From NCBI RefSeq assembly GCF_001428045.1, contig NZ_LMSD01000011.1:3776-67775 (forward strand): DNA of 64,000 nucleotides. Reading direction: 5' to 3'. The notes under the pieces were generated by a model. That model was given only the letters and a program-made list of their open reading frames with translations. It did no database searches and was not told where the DNA came from. This DNA is from Paenibacillus sp. Soil750 (GTDB taxonomy: Bacteria; Bacillota; Bacilli; Paenibacillales; NBRC-103111). The position numbers and the translations under genes were made by a program. Below are positions 9,146 to 18,149 of this stretch, one piece after another. Every line of letters starts with the position of its first letter. Positions within the stretch are counted from its first letter, which is position 1.

Positions 9146-10312
9146 ATGGAAACGATTAAAGTAGGAATAATTGGTACAGGATTTTCGGCAAATTTTCATA
9201 TTGAATCACTTAGACGTATTCCGGGCGTAGAAATTGTTGCTATTGCCGGGAGCACACAGGAAAAGGCAAAGTGCGTTGCTAACATTTACGGGATTCCTTT
9301 AGCCTATGGCAGCTACGAAGAAATGCTGTCCAATCCTCTTATCGAAGTAATTCATAATTGTACCCCAAATTTTCTTCATTTTGATATTAATAAATCAGCA
9401 ATTTTAGCAGGCAAGGATCTGATGTCCGAGAAGCCGCTTGCAATGAACAGCTCCGAATCCGCGGAGTTAGTAGCGCTGGTGGAAAAAAACGAGATCATAA
9501 ATGGCGTTTGTTTTAACTACAGACATTTTCCAATGGTTATGCAGGCTAAGCAGATGGTACAAGATACCATCTGCGGCCAAGTACATTTAGTAACTGGAGG
9601 ATATTTGCAAGATTGGCTGTTATACGATACAGATTACAGTTGGAGACTTGAGCCTGGCAAAAGCGGACCATCTAGAGCAATTGCAGATATTGGTTCTCAT
9701 TGGTGTGATACCCTACAGTTTGTTCTTGGAAAACAAATAATCGAAGTGTTTGCTGATCTAAAGACAATTCATCCGACTAGGAAGAAGCCAATAACAAGTA
9801 GTACCACCTATGCGAAGGATGAGGATGGTGAGTACGAAGTTATAGATGTTAGCACGGAAGACTGCGGTTCGGTTTTAGTCCATTTTGAAGATGGAATATC
9901 AGGTGTATTTACCGTGTCCCAAGTGAGTGCCGGACGTAAAAATAAATTGCACTTTGAAATTTCAGCGTGTGAATCAAGTTTATATTGGGACCAAGAGAAT
10001 TCGAATCGATTATGGGAAGGCAAAAGGAACAGGCCTAATATAGAGATTTTACGTGATCCTGCGTTACTTTTACCTCAAGCCGCTGAGTTAGCTCATTTCC
10101 CAGGCGGACATCAAGAAGGATGGCCTGATGGATTCAAGAATCTGCTTATCGATTTCTATAATGAAGTTAAAAGGAAGAGAAGACAGCAGCATATCAAAGG
10201 AAATCTGATATTTGCTTCTATTGCAGACGGACATCAGATCATGAAAATTATTGATGCTGTTTTGGAAAGCCATCGTACCAAAACTTGGGTGAAGATTGAT
10301 AATTTTGATTAA
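9146..10312 (+). CDS. Gfo/Idh/MocA family oxidoreductase
   Basis: NAD(P)-dependent sugar or polyol dehydrogenase of the glucose-fructose oxidoreductase/inositol dehydrogenase family. A Rossmann motif GIIGTGFSANFH opens the protein, the catalytic-region EKP occurs as SEKPLAMN, and DIGSHWCD matches the substrate-site D-x-G-x-H motif. ATG 9146 is chosen because GGAG (9133-9136) is correctly spaced; the frame extends upstream to 9086 without support. It is followed 32 bases later by a second family member, and the two probably act in the same sugar pathway. The substrate is unknown. Confidence 0.85.
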   Translation: METIKVGIIGTGFSANFHIESLRRIPGVEIVAIAGSTQEKAKCVANIYGIPLAYGSYEEMLSNPLIEVIHNCTPNFLHFDINKSAILAGKDLMSEKPLAMNSSESAELVALVEKNEIINGVCFNYRHFPMVMQAKQMVQDTICGQVHLVTGGYLQDWLLYDTDYSWRLEPGKSGPSRAIADIGSHWCDTLQFVLGKQIIEVFADLKTIHPTRKKPITSSTTYAKDEDGEYEVIDVSTEDCGSVLVHFEDGISGVFTVSQVSAGRKNKLHFEISACESSLYWDQENSNRLWEGKRNRPNIEILRDPALLLPQAAELAHFPGGHQEGWPDGFKNLLIDFYNEVKRKRRQQHIKGNLIFASIADGHQIMKIIDAVLESHRTKTWVKIDNFD

Positions 10313-10344
10313 GAGTAGGACTAGTTGAGAGGAGTTTAACAATT

Positions 10345-11418
10345 ATGGGCAGTACAAGCAAAATTAAAATCGGTGTCATCGGCGCAGGCAATATTGGTAA
10401 TGTTCATATCAACGAATTCTTGAAGCTACCAGATGAGTGTGAAATTACAACCATTACGGATACGTATTTACCATTGGCAGAATCCCGAGCGCAAGAGTAT
10501 GGGATTGGAAATGTTGCTAAAAGTCCGGAAGAGCTCATCGAAAGCATGGAAGTCGATGCGGTTATCATCGCTACACCGAATCAGTTTCATGCTCCATTGG
10601 CCATTCAGGCTATCGAGGCAGGAAAACATGTTTTACTGGAAAAGCCGATGGGTCTCAATCCTGAGAGTGCTCGTTATATTTTAGAGGTGAGCAATAAGTC
10701 GGACAACATTCTCATGGTAGCCCACCAAAGACGCTGGCAGTCAATTCCATTACAGATTAAAGAGCATGTAGAAAGAGGCGAATTGGGGCGCATTTATACT
10801 GCAAAAGCTGGCTGGTTCCGGCGTAAAGGAATTCCAGGTTGGGGAACATGGTTTACACGTATGGACCAAGCCGGTGGAGGGCCTTTAATCGATATTGGTG
10901 TGCACATGCTGGATCTAGCGCTCTATCTTATGGGCAATCCGAAGCCGGTAACCGTATTTGGCTCAACATACGCGGAATTCGGACCCCAAAAGAAAGGGAT
11001 TGGTAAATGGGGTAAGCCTAATTGGGATGGTGTTTTTGATGTGGAAGATTTGGCTACAGCATTGATCAAAATGGAGGATGGCAGCACTTTATCGCTCGAT
11101 GTGAGTTGGGCCGCACATTTGGATACGGATAACCAACCATTCAATCATCTAATGGGTACAGAAGGTGGTGCAAGCTATAGAGGACCATATGGGAAGCTGT
11201 TTACAGAGAAGTTTGACCGACCAATCGATTTAGACCTATATACACCTGATAACGATGAAGGTGATCGGATTCGGATGTGCCGTCACTTCTTGTCATGCAT
11301 ACGGGAAGGGAAAGAGCCAATTTGCTCTGCACTGAGTGGTTTTACGAATAACTTGGTACTGGATGCGATCTATGAATCTTCCCGTACGGGACATGAAGTC
11401 AAGCTTAAATGGAGTTAA
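10345..11418 (+). CDS. Gfo/Idh/MocA family oxidoreductase
   Basis: Second dehydrogenase of the pair. It has the Rossmann motif GVIGAGNIGNVH at residues 9-20, LLEKPMGLNP around residue 95, and the DIGVHMLDLALYLMG substrate motif near residue 180. GAGAGGAG precedes ATG 10345 at a good distance. Its length of 357 residues is usual for the family. It is only distantly similar to its upstream neighbour, so it is not a recent duplicate. Cotranscription with that neighbour is inferred from the short gap. Confidence 0.87.
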   Translation: MGSTSKIKIGVIGAGNIGNVHINEFLKLPDECEITTITDTYLPLAESRAQEYGIGNVAKSPEELIESMEVDAVIIATPNQFHAPLAIQAIEAGKHVLLEKPMGLNPESARYILEVSNKSDNILMVAHQRRWQSIPLQIKEHVERGELGRIYTAKAGWFRRKGIPGWGTWFTRMDQAGGGPLIDIGVHMLDLALYLMGNPKPVTVFGSTYAEFGPQKKGIGKWGKPNWDGVFDVEDLATALIKMEDGSTLSLDVSWAAHLDTDNQPFNHLMGTEGGASYRGPYGKLFTEKFDRPIDLDLYTPDNDEGDRIRMCRHFLSCIREGKEPICSALSGFTNNLVLDAIYESSRTGHEVKLKWS

Positions 11419-11509
11419 GGCTCTAACTATATAATGACTTATTGCGCTCGCGTTCTATTTTAAGTAGGTTATTTAAATTAGTGGAAACAAGAGTTGAATA
11501 ATAAAAACT

Positions 11510-11544
11510 AGGCTGCCAGCGGATATTCTTTCTGAGGGCAGCCT
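11510..11544 (+). terminator. Stem-loop, probable terminator
   Basis: AGGCTGCC (11510-11517) and GGCAGCCT (11537-11544) form a perfect 8-bp stem with a 19-base loop. Only a weak T stretch follows. It lies after the second dehydrogenase gene and before the next promoter. Confidence 0.55.
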
Positions 11545-11644
11545 TTGCTCACCTAGACGGGCAGAAGAGTTGAATAGAAGGGTTTTCATATTCAAGGTAT
11601 TTTCTTGTCGTTGTACTATCATCTGGGGTGTTGGTAATAGCAAG

Positions 11645-11702
11645 TTGACAAAATATCCTTCCTGCCGTATCATTTAAACATTCGTTTTAAATGATTGTTT
11701 AA
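11645..11702 (+). promoter_or_regulatory. Promoter with TetR-type palindromic operator
   Basis: A consensus -35 TTGACA (11645-11650) and a -10 TATCAT (11668-11673) are separated by 17 bases. Immediately downstream, 11674-11702 is a near-perfect palindrome: TTAAACA at one end, TGTTTAA at the other, AT-rich core centred at 11688, and only two mismatched pairs in the 12 nearest the centre. It would cover the transcription start of the membrane protein gene. The likely ligand is the TetR regulator encoded two genes downstream (12909), giving autoregulation. That link is inferred from position. Confidence 0.8.
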
Positions 11703-11720
11703 TAATAAGGAGTGGTCAAA

Positions 11721-12884
11721 ATGGGATCGTCAATAGCGGCTTTTTTGAAGCCTGCAACAACTAAGGTAGGGATTATTACAGCGATTACGTTTCAGTTGTT
11801 GTTTAGCATCATATGGATGACCGGGTATTCGGGAGTTTCGGATAATACGAAGAATTTGAAGATTGCGATCGTGAATGAAGATCAAGCCATGGGTGGCAAA
11901 ATTGTTCAAAGCTTGCAAAGCAATCTCCCTTTTCAAACGGAGGTTATCGCGTCAAATGAAGAAGCTCAGAACAAGCTAAACAACCGTGAAGTGCAGATGG
12001 TTATGCACATTTCGCCGGATTTTTCGAAAAAACTCCAAACGCCAGGACAGACAGCACCGATCACCTATACGGTGAATGAGTCCAATCCGTCGATGACGAA
12101 GTCAGTCATGCAAGCTGTGGCAGGGAACATTACGGCAACGGTAAATAAAGAAGCGGTAGCGGCAGGGGCATCAGCTGTCTTGACACAGATGAACCCACAG
12201 CTGCCGGCTGAGCAAGCGACTCAGATTGCACAAGGGTTAGCGAGTAAAGTGAGTTCAGATATCCAAAGCACCAATAAAGTAAAGGATATGCCGAACCAAA
12301 TGCTGCCGATGATGCTTGTGTTAGCTTCTATTGTAGGTACGATGATTATGGGAATGAACTTCAGTGTTTCAACCAATCTCCTAGGTGCTTCTCTGTCTAA
12401 AACGCAAAAAATGGCAGCGCGCATCGGAATAACGGTGATTGCTGCGATTGTAGTTGGACTCATCAGTGCCACCATGGTTGTCTCTTTGGGTGGGCATGTA
12501 GATAAAGGATTTGTTGCTCTTTGGGGCTTTGAATCGTTGTTTTTATTGACGTTTGCTTTGGTTGCTCAAATGTTTTTGACATTGTTTGGGAACGCAGGTA
12601 TGCTATTTAACATTGCTATGCTATCTCTGCAGTTGGTCTCATCAGGTGCGATTGTACCGAGAGAGCTTCTGTCAGATTTCTATCATTCGATCAGTAATTT
12701 CTTCCCGGCAACGTATGCAGTCAACGGGTTGATGAATATTTTGTTCGGTGGACCTGGTGTTGGCAGCGAAGTTGGCTATTTATTTGTGATTGCCGCGGTG
12801 GCGCTTGTCATTGATATGGTGGTTGTATTTGCGAAAAAAACCAAGGTTGCCCCATCGGTAAGAAGTGTTCCATCAAACGCTTAA
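11721..12884 (+). CDS. ABC-2/YhgE-Pip-like membrane protein, putative efflux permease
   Basis: Membrane protein of about 387 residues with one N-terminal helix (residues 15-35), an extracytoplasmic domain of about 160 residues and a C-terminal block of five to six helices (from about residue 195). This is the topology of ABC-2 type exporters and YhgE/Pip proteins. No ATPase is encoded beside it. ATG 11721 fits AAGGAG (11707-11712) better than the GTG at 11712. It is cotranscribed with the TetR gene 24 bases downstream, a common arrangement for drug- or lipid-export genes. The substrate is unknown. Confidence 0.75.
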   Translation: MGSSIAAFLKPATTKVGIITAITFQLLFSIIWMTGYSGVSDNTKNLKIAIVNEDQAMGGKIVQSLQSNLPFQTEVIASNEEAQNKLNNREVQMVMHISPDFSKKLQTPGQTAPITYTVNESNPSMTKSVMQAVAGNITATVNKEAVAAGASAVLTQMNPQLPAEQATQIAQGLASKVSSDIQSTNKVKDMPNQMLPMMLVLASIVGTMIMGMNFSVSTNLLGASLSKTQKMAARIGITVIAAIVVGLISATMVVSLGGHVDKGFVALWGFESLFLLTFALVAQMFLTLFGNAGMLFNIAMLSLQLVSSGAIVPRELLSDFYHSISNFFPATYAVNGLMNILFGGPGVGSEVGYLFVIAAVALVIDMVVVFAKKTKVAPSVRSVPSNA

Positions 12885-12908
12885 CTAAGAATTAGGAGGG
12901 CGCTAGAC

Positions 12909-13496
12909 ATGGTTCATCAAGAGTCAGATATGAAAATGAAAATTCTGTTGGCCGCGAAAAAGCTGTTTGCACAGCATGGCTATGATGCGACTAGCGTACG
13001 TCAAATATGTGAGGAGGCTGGGGCCAATGTGGCTCTGGTTTCCTATTATTTTGGTGGGAAAGAGAGCGTTTTCCATGAAATATTTAAGCAGTTTTTTCCT
13101 GCAATTAAATTAACGGAGTTTTATGAAGTGGAAGATCCCCTTGCTGGCATCCAACAGGTGATTAGAGAAGTTGTCAAAATTCGAAACGAAGATCCACAGC
13201 TGATTAGCTTGATTCAAATGGAGATTATCACGATTACCCCACGTGTAGACAAAATGCGGGAGCTTGTTTTCCCGCTGTGGAAAAAGGTTCGTGATTTATT
13301 GGACAAGGGTAGACAAGAGGGGCTCTATGAGTTTGAAGGGCTGGATAGTACGCTCATGTTTGTGTTGGGAGCAATGTTTTTCTACAAGCAGCGAGAGTTC
13401 TTCGAACCGATGTTTACAGAGGAACGCCCTGATATGGAGACGCTGATTGGGCAAACGACGGCATTCATCATGCGGGCGCTCGGGTATCACAAATAG
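12909..13496 (+). CDS. TetR/AcrR family transcriptional regulator
   Basis: One-component repressor of 195 residues. The N-terminal helix-turn-helix is clear (AAKKLFAQHGYDATSVRQIC, then VSYYFGGKESVFHEIF), and the ligand-binding domain is of the CerR/DUF1956-like type. GGAGGG lies at a proper distance from ATG 12909. It probably represses the promoter at 11645-11702, because the palindrome there overlaps the start site and the two genes form one operon. Confidence 0.9.
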   Translation: MVHQESDMKMKILLAAKKLFAQHGYDATSVRQICEEAGANVALVSYYFGGKESVFHEIFKQFFPAIKLTEFYEVEDPLAGIQQVIREVVKIRNEDPQLISLIQMEIITITPRVDKMRELVFPLWKKVRDLLDKGRQEGLYEFEGLDSTLMFVLGAMFFYKQREFFEPMFTEERPDMETLIGQTTAFIMRALGYHK

Positions 13497-13616
13497 CAGA
13501 GCGCTTTCATTTGATTACCCCAAATTTATTGTAAATAGATGTTGAAATTTGGAAGTTTATGTGATACTTTTAGTGTATTGTTTCGAACTGATAATCATAT
13601 AGTTTGATTTGCGAAG

Positions 13617-13660
13617 AACGCAAATTTCGGAGATGAATTCTCTGGGGTTTGCGTTTTTTT
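13617..13660 (+). terminator. Terminator-like hairpin in the leader of the Tad locus
   Basis: AACGCAAA (13617-13624) and TTTGCGTT (13648-13655) form an 8-bp stem with an inner GAGA/TCTC pairing, followed by a run of seven Ts. It is 120 bases after the TetR stop codon and only 36 bases before the first Tad-locus start. It may end the TetR operon or act as an attenuator for the pilus genes; the sequence does not decide between these. Confidence 0.75.
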
Positions 13661-13695
13661 GTTGTGTTTGTAGGTGAAAGGAGGGAGGTGATCGA

Positions 13696-14403
13696 TTGAA
13701 TCGCAGGAGAAGCCTGCTAATTAGTGTGGTTGCTGCATTGCTGGCTGGATTGCTCGTATACGGGGTCTATGTGTTGCAAGTGAATCAGATTGAGCTGCAG
13801 CAGACAGTTCAGGTTGTGGTGCCGAAGGATTTTATTCGAGCAGGTCAGTTTATTCATGCCGATATGGTCGAGTTCAAGGCGATTCAGAAAGGTAGCTATA
13901 CATCGAGTAGGATGACGGAACTTACGGATGTTGTTGGACAGGAGTCCATGATTCCTTTAGGCACACAGGAGCCCATTCTGAAGTGGAAGTTGAATCGTTA
14001 TCATCTCCTACCTAATGAGCAACAGGCAACTTTTCAAATTCCCAAAGAGTATCTACTTACGGTTTCGAATGGTATTCGTGCCGGAGATCGGGTTCGAATG
14101 TACGTGTCGGGGAGCGATGGCAGTTCACGCAGATTGTTTGGTGACAAGGAAATTACGGTGGCCTCTGTGAAGTCATCCGCCAATGTGGAGGTAGACAACC
14201 CGAAGAACTCCAATTTGCTATCCAAGGCCCAGGGAGACGAGCAAAAGATGTATACCTCCAGACTGGAAGCCAATGGAGCCATAGATCAGATCAATTTGAA
14301 TTTGACGGAAAACGAATGGCTTCAGATCGATCAATTATGTTCAGCGAAGAAGGCTAAGGTGGTCATTGCTTTTAGTTCCACGTCAATTCAAGTCCAGGAG
14401 TAG
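13696..14403 (+). CDS. SAF-domain protein, CpaB/RcpC-like Tad pilus assembly protein
   Basis: First gene of a Tad-like locus. It has one N-terminal membrane helix (residues 6-26) and then an extracytoplasmic SAF domain (VPKDFIRAGQFIHADMVEFK), as in CpaB/RcpC proteins, which line the secretion channel in Gram-negative Tad systems. It is 235 residues long, in the family range. TTG 13696 follows a very strong AAAGGAGGGAGGTG. A Gram-positive host has no secretin, so its partner here must differ; a wall-spanning support role is inferred. Confidence 0.75.
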   Translation: MNRRRSLLISVVAALLAGLLVYGVYVLQVNQIELQQTVQVVVPKDFIRAGQFIHADMVEFKAIQKGSYTSSRMTELTDVVGQESMIPLGTQEPILKWKLNRYHLLPNEQQATFQIPKEYLLTVSNGIRAGDRVRMYVSGSDGSSRRLFGDKEITVASVKSSANVEVDNPKNSNLLSKAQGDEQKMYTSRLEANGAIDQINLNLTENEWLQIDQLCSAKKAKVVIAFSSTSIQVQE

Positions 14404-14436
14404 CATGTAATTTGGCAAAAAGAGAGGTGAAACCAT

Positions 14437-15672
14437 GTGCAAATCGGGCTAGTGTCGACAGATCAGCGATTAATTGATGAGCTAACGAATGTGGTGTATG
14501 CCAAACCGTTCGGGTGGCGAATATTTACGGAGGCGAATGATTTACAGTCTAAATCATTGGAGCAATCTTACTCCCATGTCATTCTTTCGGATCGGGAGCT
14601 CTCGTATGGGGAGCTGGAGGAGTTCCTTGAAGGTATGCAAGGGCAAGAGCCAACGACGAAAATCATTGTGTTGCTTTCAAACTATCACGATGCCTCAATC
14701 AACGAGAAATATGTGAAAATGTGCAAGCTGATGAAGTTGGATTATATCCTCCCAGGGCGCAGTACGGCTGTCATTGCGGATGAAATCCGCGCCTGGGTTG
14801 ATGGGTCAAACGGGGGTCAATTAAATCAGGCGCTTTCTGGTAAATTAATTACGTTCGTCGGTTCAACACCGAATATTGGTACGACACTGGCTTCTTATGG
14901 AGTGGCCTGTATGTTAGCGATGGAGACTTCAAAGAAGGTTGGTTACCTCTGTTTGAATCTGAAAAGTTCAAAGCTTCATCGGTATTTGGGGCGTGAAGAA
15001 CACATTTTTACGTTAGATGGATTGAGGGCGGAACTGAAAGCTCAAAGTTTAACGCCAGAAAGGTTGCTCCACGTTTGTGATAAGCCGAAAGAGGCACATG
15101 GCCTACATGTTCTTTATGGCAATATGTTGCGTGAACAGGCGGAATTCTTCACGCCATCAGAAATTATCCATTTACTGCGTGTGGCGCGAGGCGCTTTTGA
15201 CATCTGTATCATCGAAGTTAGCGCGTATTGGGATAATGCAGCGACCGTAAGCGGGCTGTTGGAAGCAGATAGCAAAATTGTCGTCACGACCGGGGATATT
15301 GCACATTTTCAGGAAGATTTCTCGAGGTGGATTAGGCAGGTCGGATCTGTATTTGGCTTGCAGCCAGATGCTTTCGAGCTTATGGCGGTACAAACGGACC
15401 GGCATGCGAAGCAAAGCGAATTTACGATCAAAGATATTCGGAAAGAAACGCAGCTTCATTTAATTGGACATGTCAGTCGACATGGGGATGCGCTTGCGCG
15501 TTGCAACCAAGGTAAGTTGATGGAACTGTTGAACCCAACGCATCCCATGCATCATGAGGTGAAAGCGGTAGCTCGGAAGTTTGCTGATTTTTACAAGCTG
15601 CCCCAGAGGTCGAGTGTGCGGCAGGAAACATGGTTCCAGAAGCTCATTGCTGGCAAACGCGCGGTCAGCTAA
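14437..15672 (+). CDS. CpaE/TadZ-like MinD-family protein with degenerate P-loop
   Basis: Tad-locus localisation factor of about 411 residues. Residues 1-120 resemble a receiver-like domain without a clear phospho-Asp, and residues 130-390 resemble the MinD/ParA fold. The P-loop reads GSTPNIGTTLASYG: the glycine pattern is present, but the invariant Lys of GKT is replaced by Gly-Thr-Thr, and the deviant signature Lys is also absent. ATP hydrolysis is therefore doubtful, as in some TadZ proteins. GTG 14437 follows AGAGAGGTG; the overlapping ATG at 14435 leads to an early stop. The next gene starts 23 bases after the stop codon. Confidence 0.75.
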   Translation: MQIGLVSTDQRLIDELTNVVYAKPFGWRIFTEANDLQSKSLEQSYSHVILSDRELSYGELEEFLEGMQGQEPTTKIIVLLSNYHDASINEKYVKMCKLMKLDYILPGRSTAVIADEIRAWVDGSNGGQLNQALSGKLITFVGSTPNIGTTLASYGVACMLAMETSKKVGYLCLNLKSSKLHRYLGREEHIFTLDGLRAELKAQSLTPERLLHVCDKPKEAHGLHVLYGNMLREQAEFFTPSEIIHLLRVARGAFDICIIEVSAYWDNAATVSGLLEADSKIVVTTGDIAHFQEDFSRWIRQVGSVFGLQPDAFELMAVQTDRHAKQSEFTIKDIRKETQLHLIGHVSRHGDALARCNQGKLMELLNPTHPMHHEVKAVARKFADFYKLPQRSSVRQETWFQKLIAGKRAVS

Positions 15673-15695
15673 ATCAGGATCGGGAGGGTAAAGGA

Positions 15696-17207
15696 GTGAG
15701 TGGAAAAAGGTTTTCGATGATTACCTACATGCATGAACGTAGGACGGAAGAGGCTGTGTTGGGATTGGGGCGCTACCCGACATTACACGCAGCTGATGCT
15801 AATGATTCCAACGATAGAATGGTCGAACAGACTAACGGAGTACGTGGAACTGGCAGCGTACAGGATCACGCTAGCGCAGGTGAGGAAGCCTTTTTCCAGC
15901 AATGGGTGCAAGAGATTCGCAGTGAGTTGGTTGCCCTGAAAGGTAGATCTGAGACTGAAAAACAGCTGTATAACGAGACGCTGAATCGCGCAATTCTAGG
16001 CTATGAAGAGGATCGTGGAAAGCTGCTGGCCATTATTCATGATCTCGTGTCGAAAAGGAGACTTTCGGACATCCCACCTAGGACTAGTGGGTATACGACA
16101 CTGCCTGAAGCGATTTTTGCCGAAATTATTGGCTTAAATGTCCTTGAACTCGTTCTCAAACAGAAGGAAGGATTGGAAGAGATTCAGGTTGTGGGGAGGC
16201 AGATTTTTGAAGTGCGTGGAGGAATGGCTACACCTTCGTCTTACGAGCTTCCATCTATTCGAGAATTAGAGCGAATTCAACAAAATTTAGTATTATTTAA
16301 CCACGATACCCTCAATCCTAGAAAGCGTTGGGCGGAGGTTGTTCTGCAGGATGGGTCGCGAGTAACGATGACTGGCTTCGGATTTACGGCTGAACCCACC
16401 TTAACGATACGCTTTTATACGGTAAAAAGATTTGATTTAGCCTCGCTTGCTTCCCCAGATCTGGCCACGATGGATTCCCGCATGGAAGTGTTACTTCGTT
16501 GTTTCATCCACACGTATTTCAATATGGTCGTCATTGGACCGACCAATTCAGGGAAAACCAATTTAATTAAGGCGCTCATTGCCGAAATGGACGATAACGA
16601 ACGATTGATCACAATTGAATCCCGATTCGAGTTGAATTTAAAGCGAGATTTTTCTCATAAAAATATCGTTGAATACGAAATTGACGAGGAAGATCCGAGG
16701 CATTCGGGTTTGCAGGCTTTTAAGCTGGCATTAAGGCAGTCGCCGAAGCGTATCTGTCACGCAGAAATTAGGGATGTAGATGCCAATTTGTACGTGCGCG
16801 CTTGTACACGTGGTCATGAGGGTAGTTTGACGACAGTCCATGTGAGTGAGCTGGAAGACGTACCGGATGCGATTACTGACATGTGTATGCTGGATGGCAG
16901 AGGAATGGATTCGAAGCGGTTAACGAAAAGGATTACGGAATTTGTGACACATATCGGCATTGAAATGCAGGTTGTACACAGGAAAAGAAAGATTGTGCGA
17001 ATCGTCGAATATCGCTATGAAAATGAATGCGTTTTCGTCACGGATTTAGCACTTTATGACAACTCGACAGGCGAATGGACATTTCCCGGGAAATTGTCGC
17101 TTCATGCATCGCGAAAAATAAGGAAGGCTGATCGAAGACAGTATTCGCTGTTGAGAGAGCACGGATTTCTCGAAAATGAAGGGAAAGAAGGCGGTTTTGA
17201 ACCGTGA
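15696..17207 (+). CDS. cpaF: CpaF/TadA-type secretion ATPase
   Basis: Hexameric motor ATPase that powers pilus assembly or secretion with the TadB and TadC membrane proteins. Walker A is GPTNSGKTN near residue 282, and Walker B with the following motif is RICHAEIRDVDANL. The arginine/His box is ACTRGHEGSLTTVHVSE, which matches the GHDGSLTTIHAN signature of CpaF. The usual GEVRG is changed to AEIRD. GTG 15696 is chosen for GGGAGGG 8 bases upstream; the frame extends to 15630 inside the previous gene. The stop codon overlaps the next start (GTGA). Confidence 0.9.
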   Translation: MSGKRFSMITYMHERRTEEAVLGLGRYPTLHAADANDSNDRMVEQTNGVRGTGSVQDHASAGEEAFFQQWVQEIRSELVALKGRSETEKQLYNETLNRAILGYEEDRGKLLAIIHDLVSKRRLSDIPPRTSGYTTLPEAIFAEIIGLNVLELVLKQKEGLEEIQVVGRQIFEVRGGMATPSSYELPSIRELERIQQNLVLFNHDTLNPRKRWAEVVLQDGSRVTMTGFGFTAEPTLTIRFYTVKRFDLASLASPDLATMDSRMEVLLRCFIHTYFNMVVIGPTNSGKTNLIKALIAEMDDNERLITIESRFELNLKRDFSHKNIVEYEIDEEDPRHSGLQAFKLALRQSPKRICHAEIRDVDANLYVRACTRGHEGSLTTVHVSELEDVPDAITDMCMLDGRGMDSKRLTKRITEFVTHIGIEMQVVHRKRKIVRIVEYRYENECVFVTDLALYDNSTGEWTFPGKLSLHASRKIRKADRRQYSLLREHGFLENEGKEGGFEP

Positions 17208-18136
17208 TTTTCGCCAAATATGTCTTTCTCTTGCTGTTATTTGTGCTCGTCTATGTTGTTTTTCGAGTTCTGTTAGAGCTGCTTATTAGACAACGCAAGG
17301 CTAGGTTCAGGTTGCACTATGTAAGAAATGCTACAGTTAGCGCGAGAATATCCACTTATTTGGAGACATGGGGCTGGATATATAAGCATATGAAGGAGTT
17401 GCTGGAATCCGTCGAATCTAGACTAAGTATGCAAGCCATGTTGACGATAAGTTTAATTGGGTTATTATTCGGCTTGTTGGTTGGGGGTGTGTTTTTTCAA
17501 ACCTTCAAAGGCGCACTTATTATGACGATGATTGGCGCTTCGCTGCCGTATTTGCTGCTTCGAGTGAAGCTGGTAAGTGTCCGTTTGCGAACGAGACTAG
17601 AGTTTCTTCCGGCTGTTGAAGTGTTTTTCCAGTCTTATATGATGGACCCTAATCAAAATATGAAAATTGCGCTGAAGTATTGTATAGAGGAAAATCGTAT
17701 TTTGTACCCGATTAAGCCTGTTTTCGAGCAATTATATCGTCATCTCATGACACAAAGGGATACCGAGGAAAGCTTGCGCATTTTCAACCTGACGCTTGGG
17801 CACATTTGGGCGGACTATTTTACAGGAATCATGCGAGTGGCCTTGAAGGAGGGAAGCTTTGTCGGAGATAGCTTGAAGGAACTGATCACCGACATGCGTA
17901 AAGCACAACGTTTTGATCAGATGGAAAGAAATCGACTGTTGGAAATACGCATTGCCAATTTTACACCAATTGGATTTATGGCCTTATTCATGTGGATTAA
18001 CTTTAAGGTAAACGCAGATAACGCTTATTTATATTATGTGATCGATCCCGCTGGTCGGAATATGATTTTGGATGCACTTTTACTGATTTTTGTATCGTTT
18101 CTGATGGGGATCTACTTGTCTATGCGAAGAATGTGA
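17204..18136 (+). CDS. TadB-like membrane platform protein
   Basis: Inner-membrane platform component of the Tad-like machine, 310 residues. It has an N-terminal helix, a pair of central helices near residues 80-120, a T2SSF-like cytoplasmic domain with several Glu/Arg-rich helices, and two C-terminal helices. The GTG start overlaps the end of cpaF by 4 bases, so translation is coupled. Its order before a second similar protein matches tadB-tadC. Confidence 0.8.
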   Translation: MIFAKYVFLLLLFVLVYVVFRVLLELLIRQRKARFRLHYVRNATVSARISTYLETWGWIYKHMKELLESVESRLSMQAMLTISLIGLLFGLLVGGVFFQTFKGALIMTMIGASLPYLLLRVKLVSVRLRTRLEFLPAVEVFFQSYMMDPNQNMKIALKYCIEENRILYPIKPVFEQLYRHLMTQRDTEESLRIFNLTLGHIWADYFTGIMRVALKEGSFVGDSLKELITDMRKAQRFDQMERNRLLEIRIANFTPIGFMALFMWINFKVNADNAYLYYVIDPAGRNMILDALLLIFVSFLMGIYLSMRRM

Positions 18137-18149
18137 GGAGGTGAATGCT

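Noticed and set aside
13571..13660. Known riboswitch before the Tad-like operon
   Set aside because: No conserved core of a c-di-GMP, T-box or other class that I can name is visible; only the hairpin can be supported.
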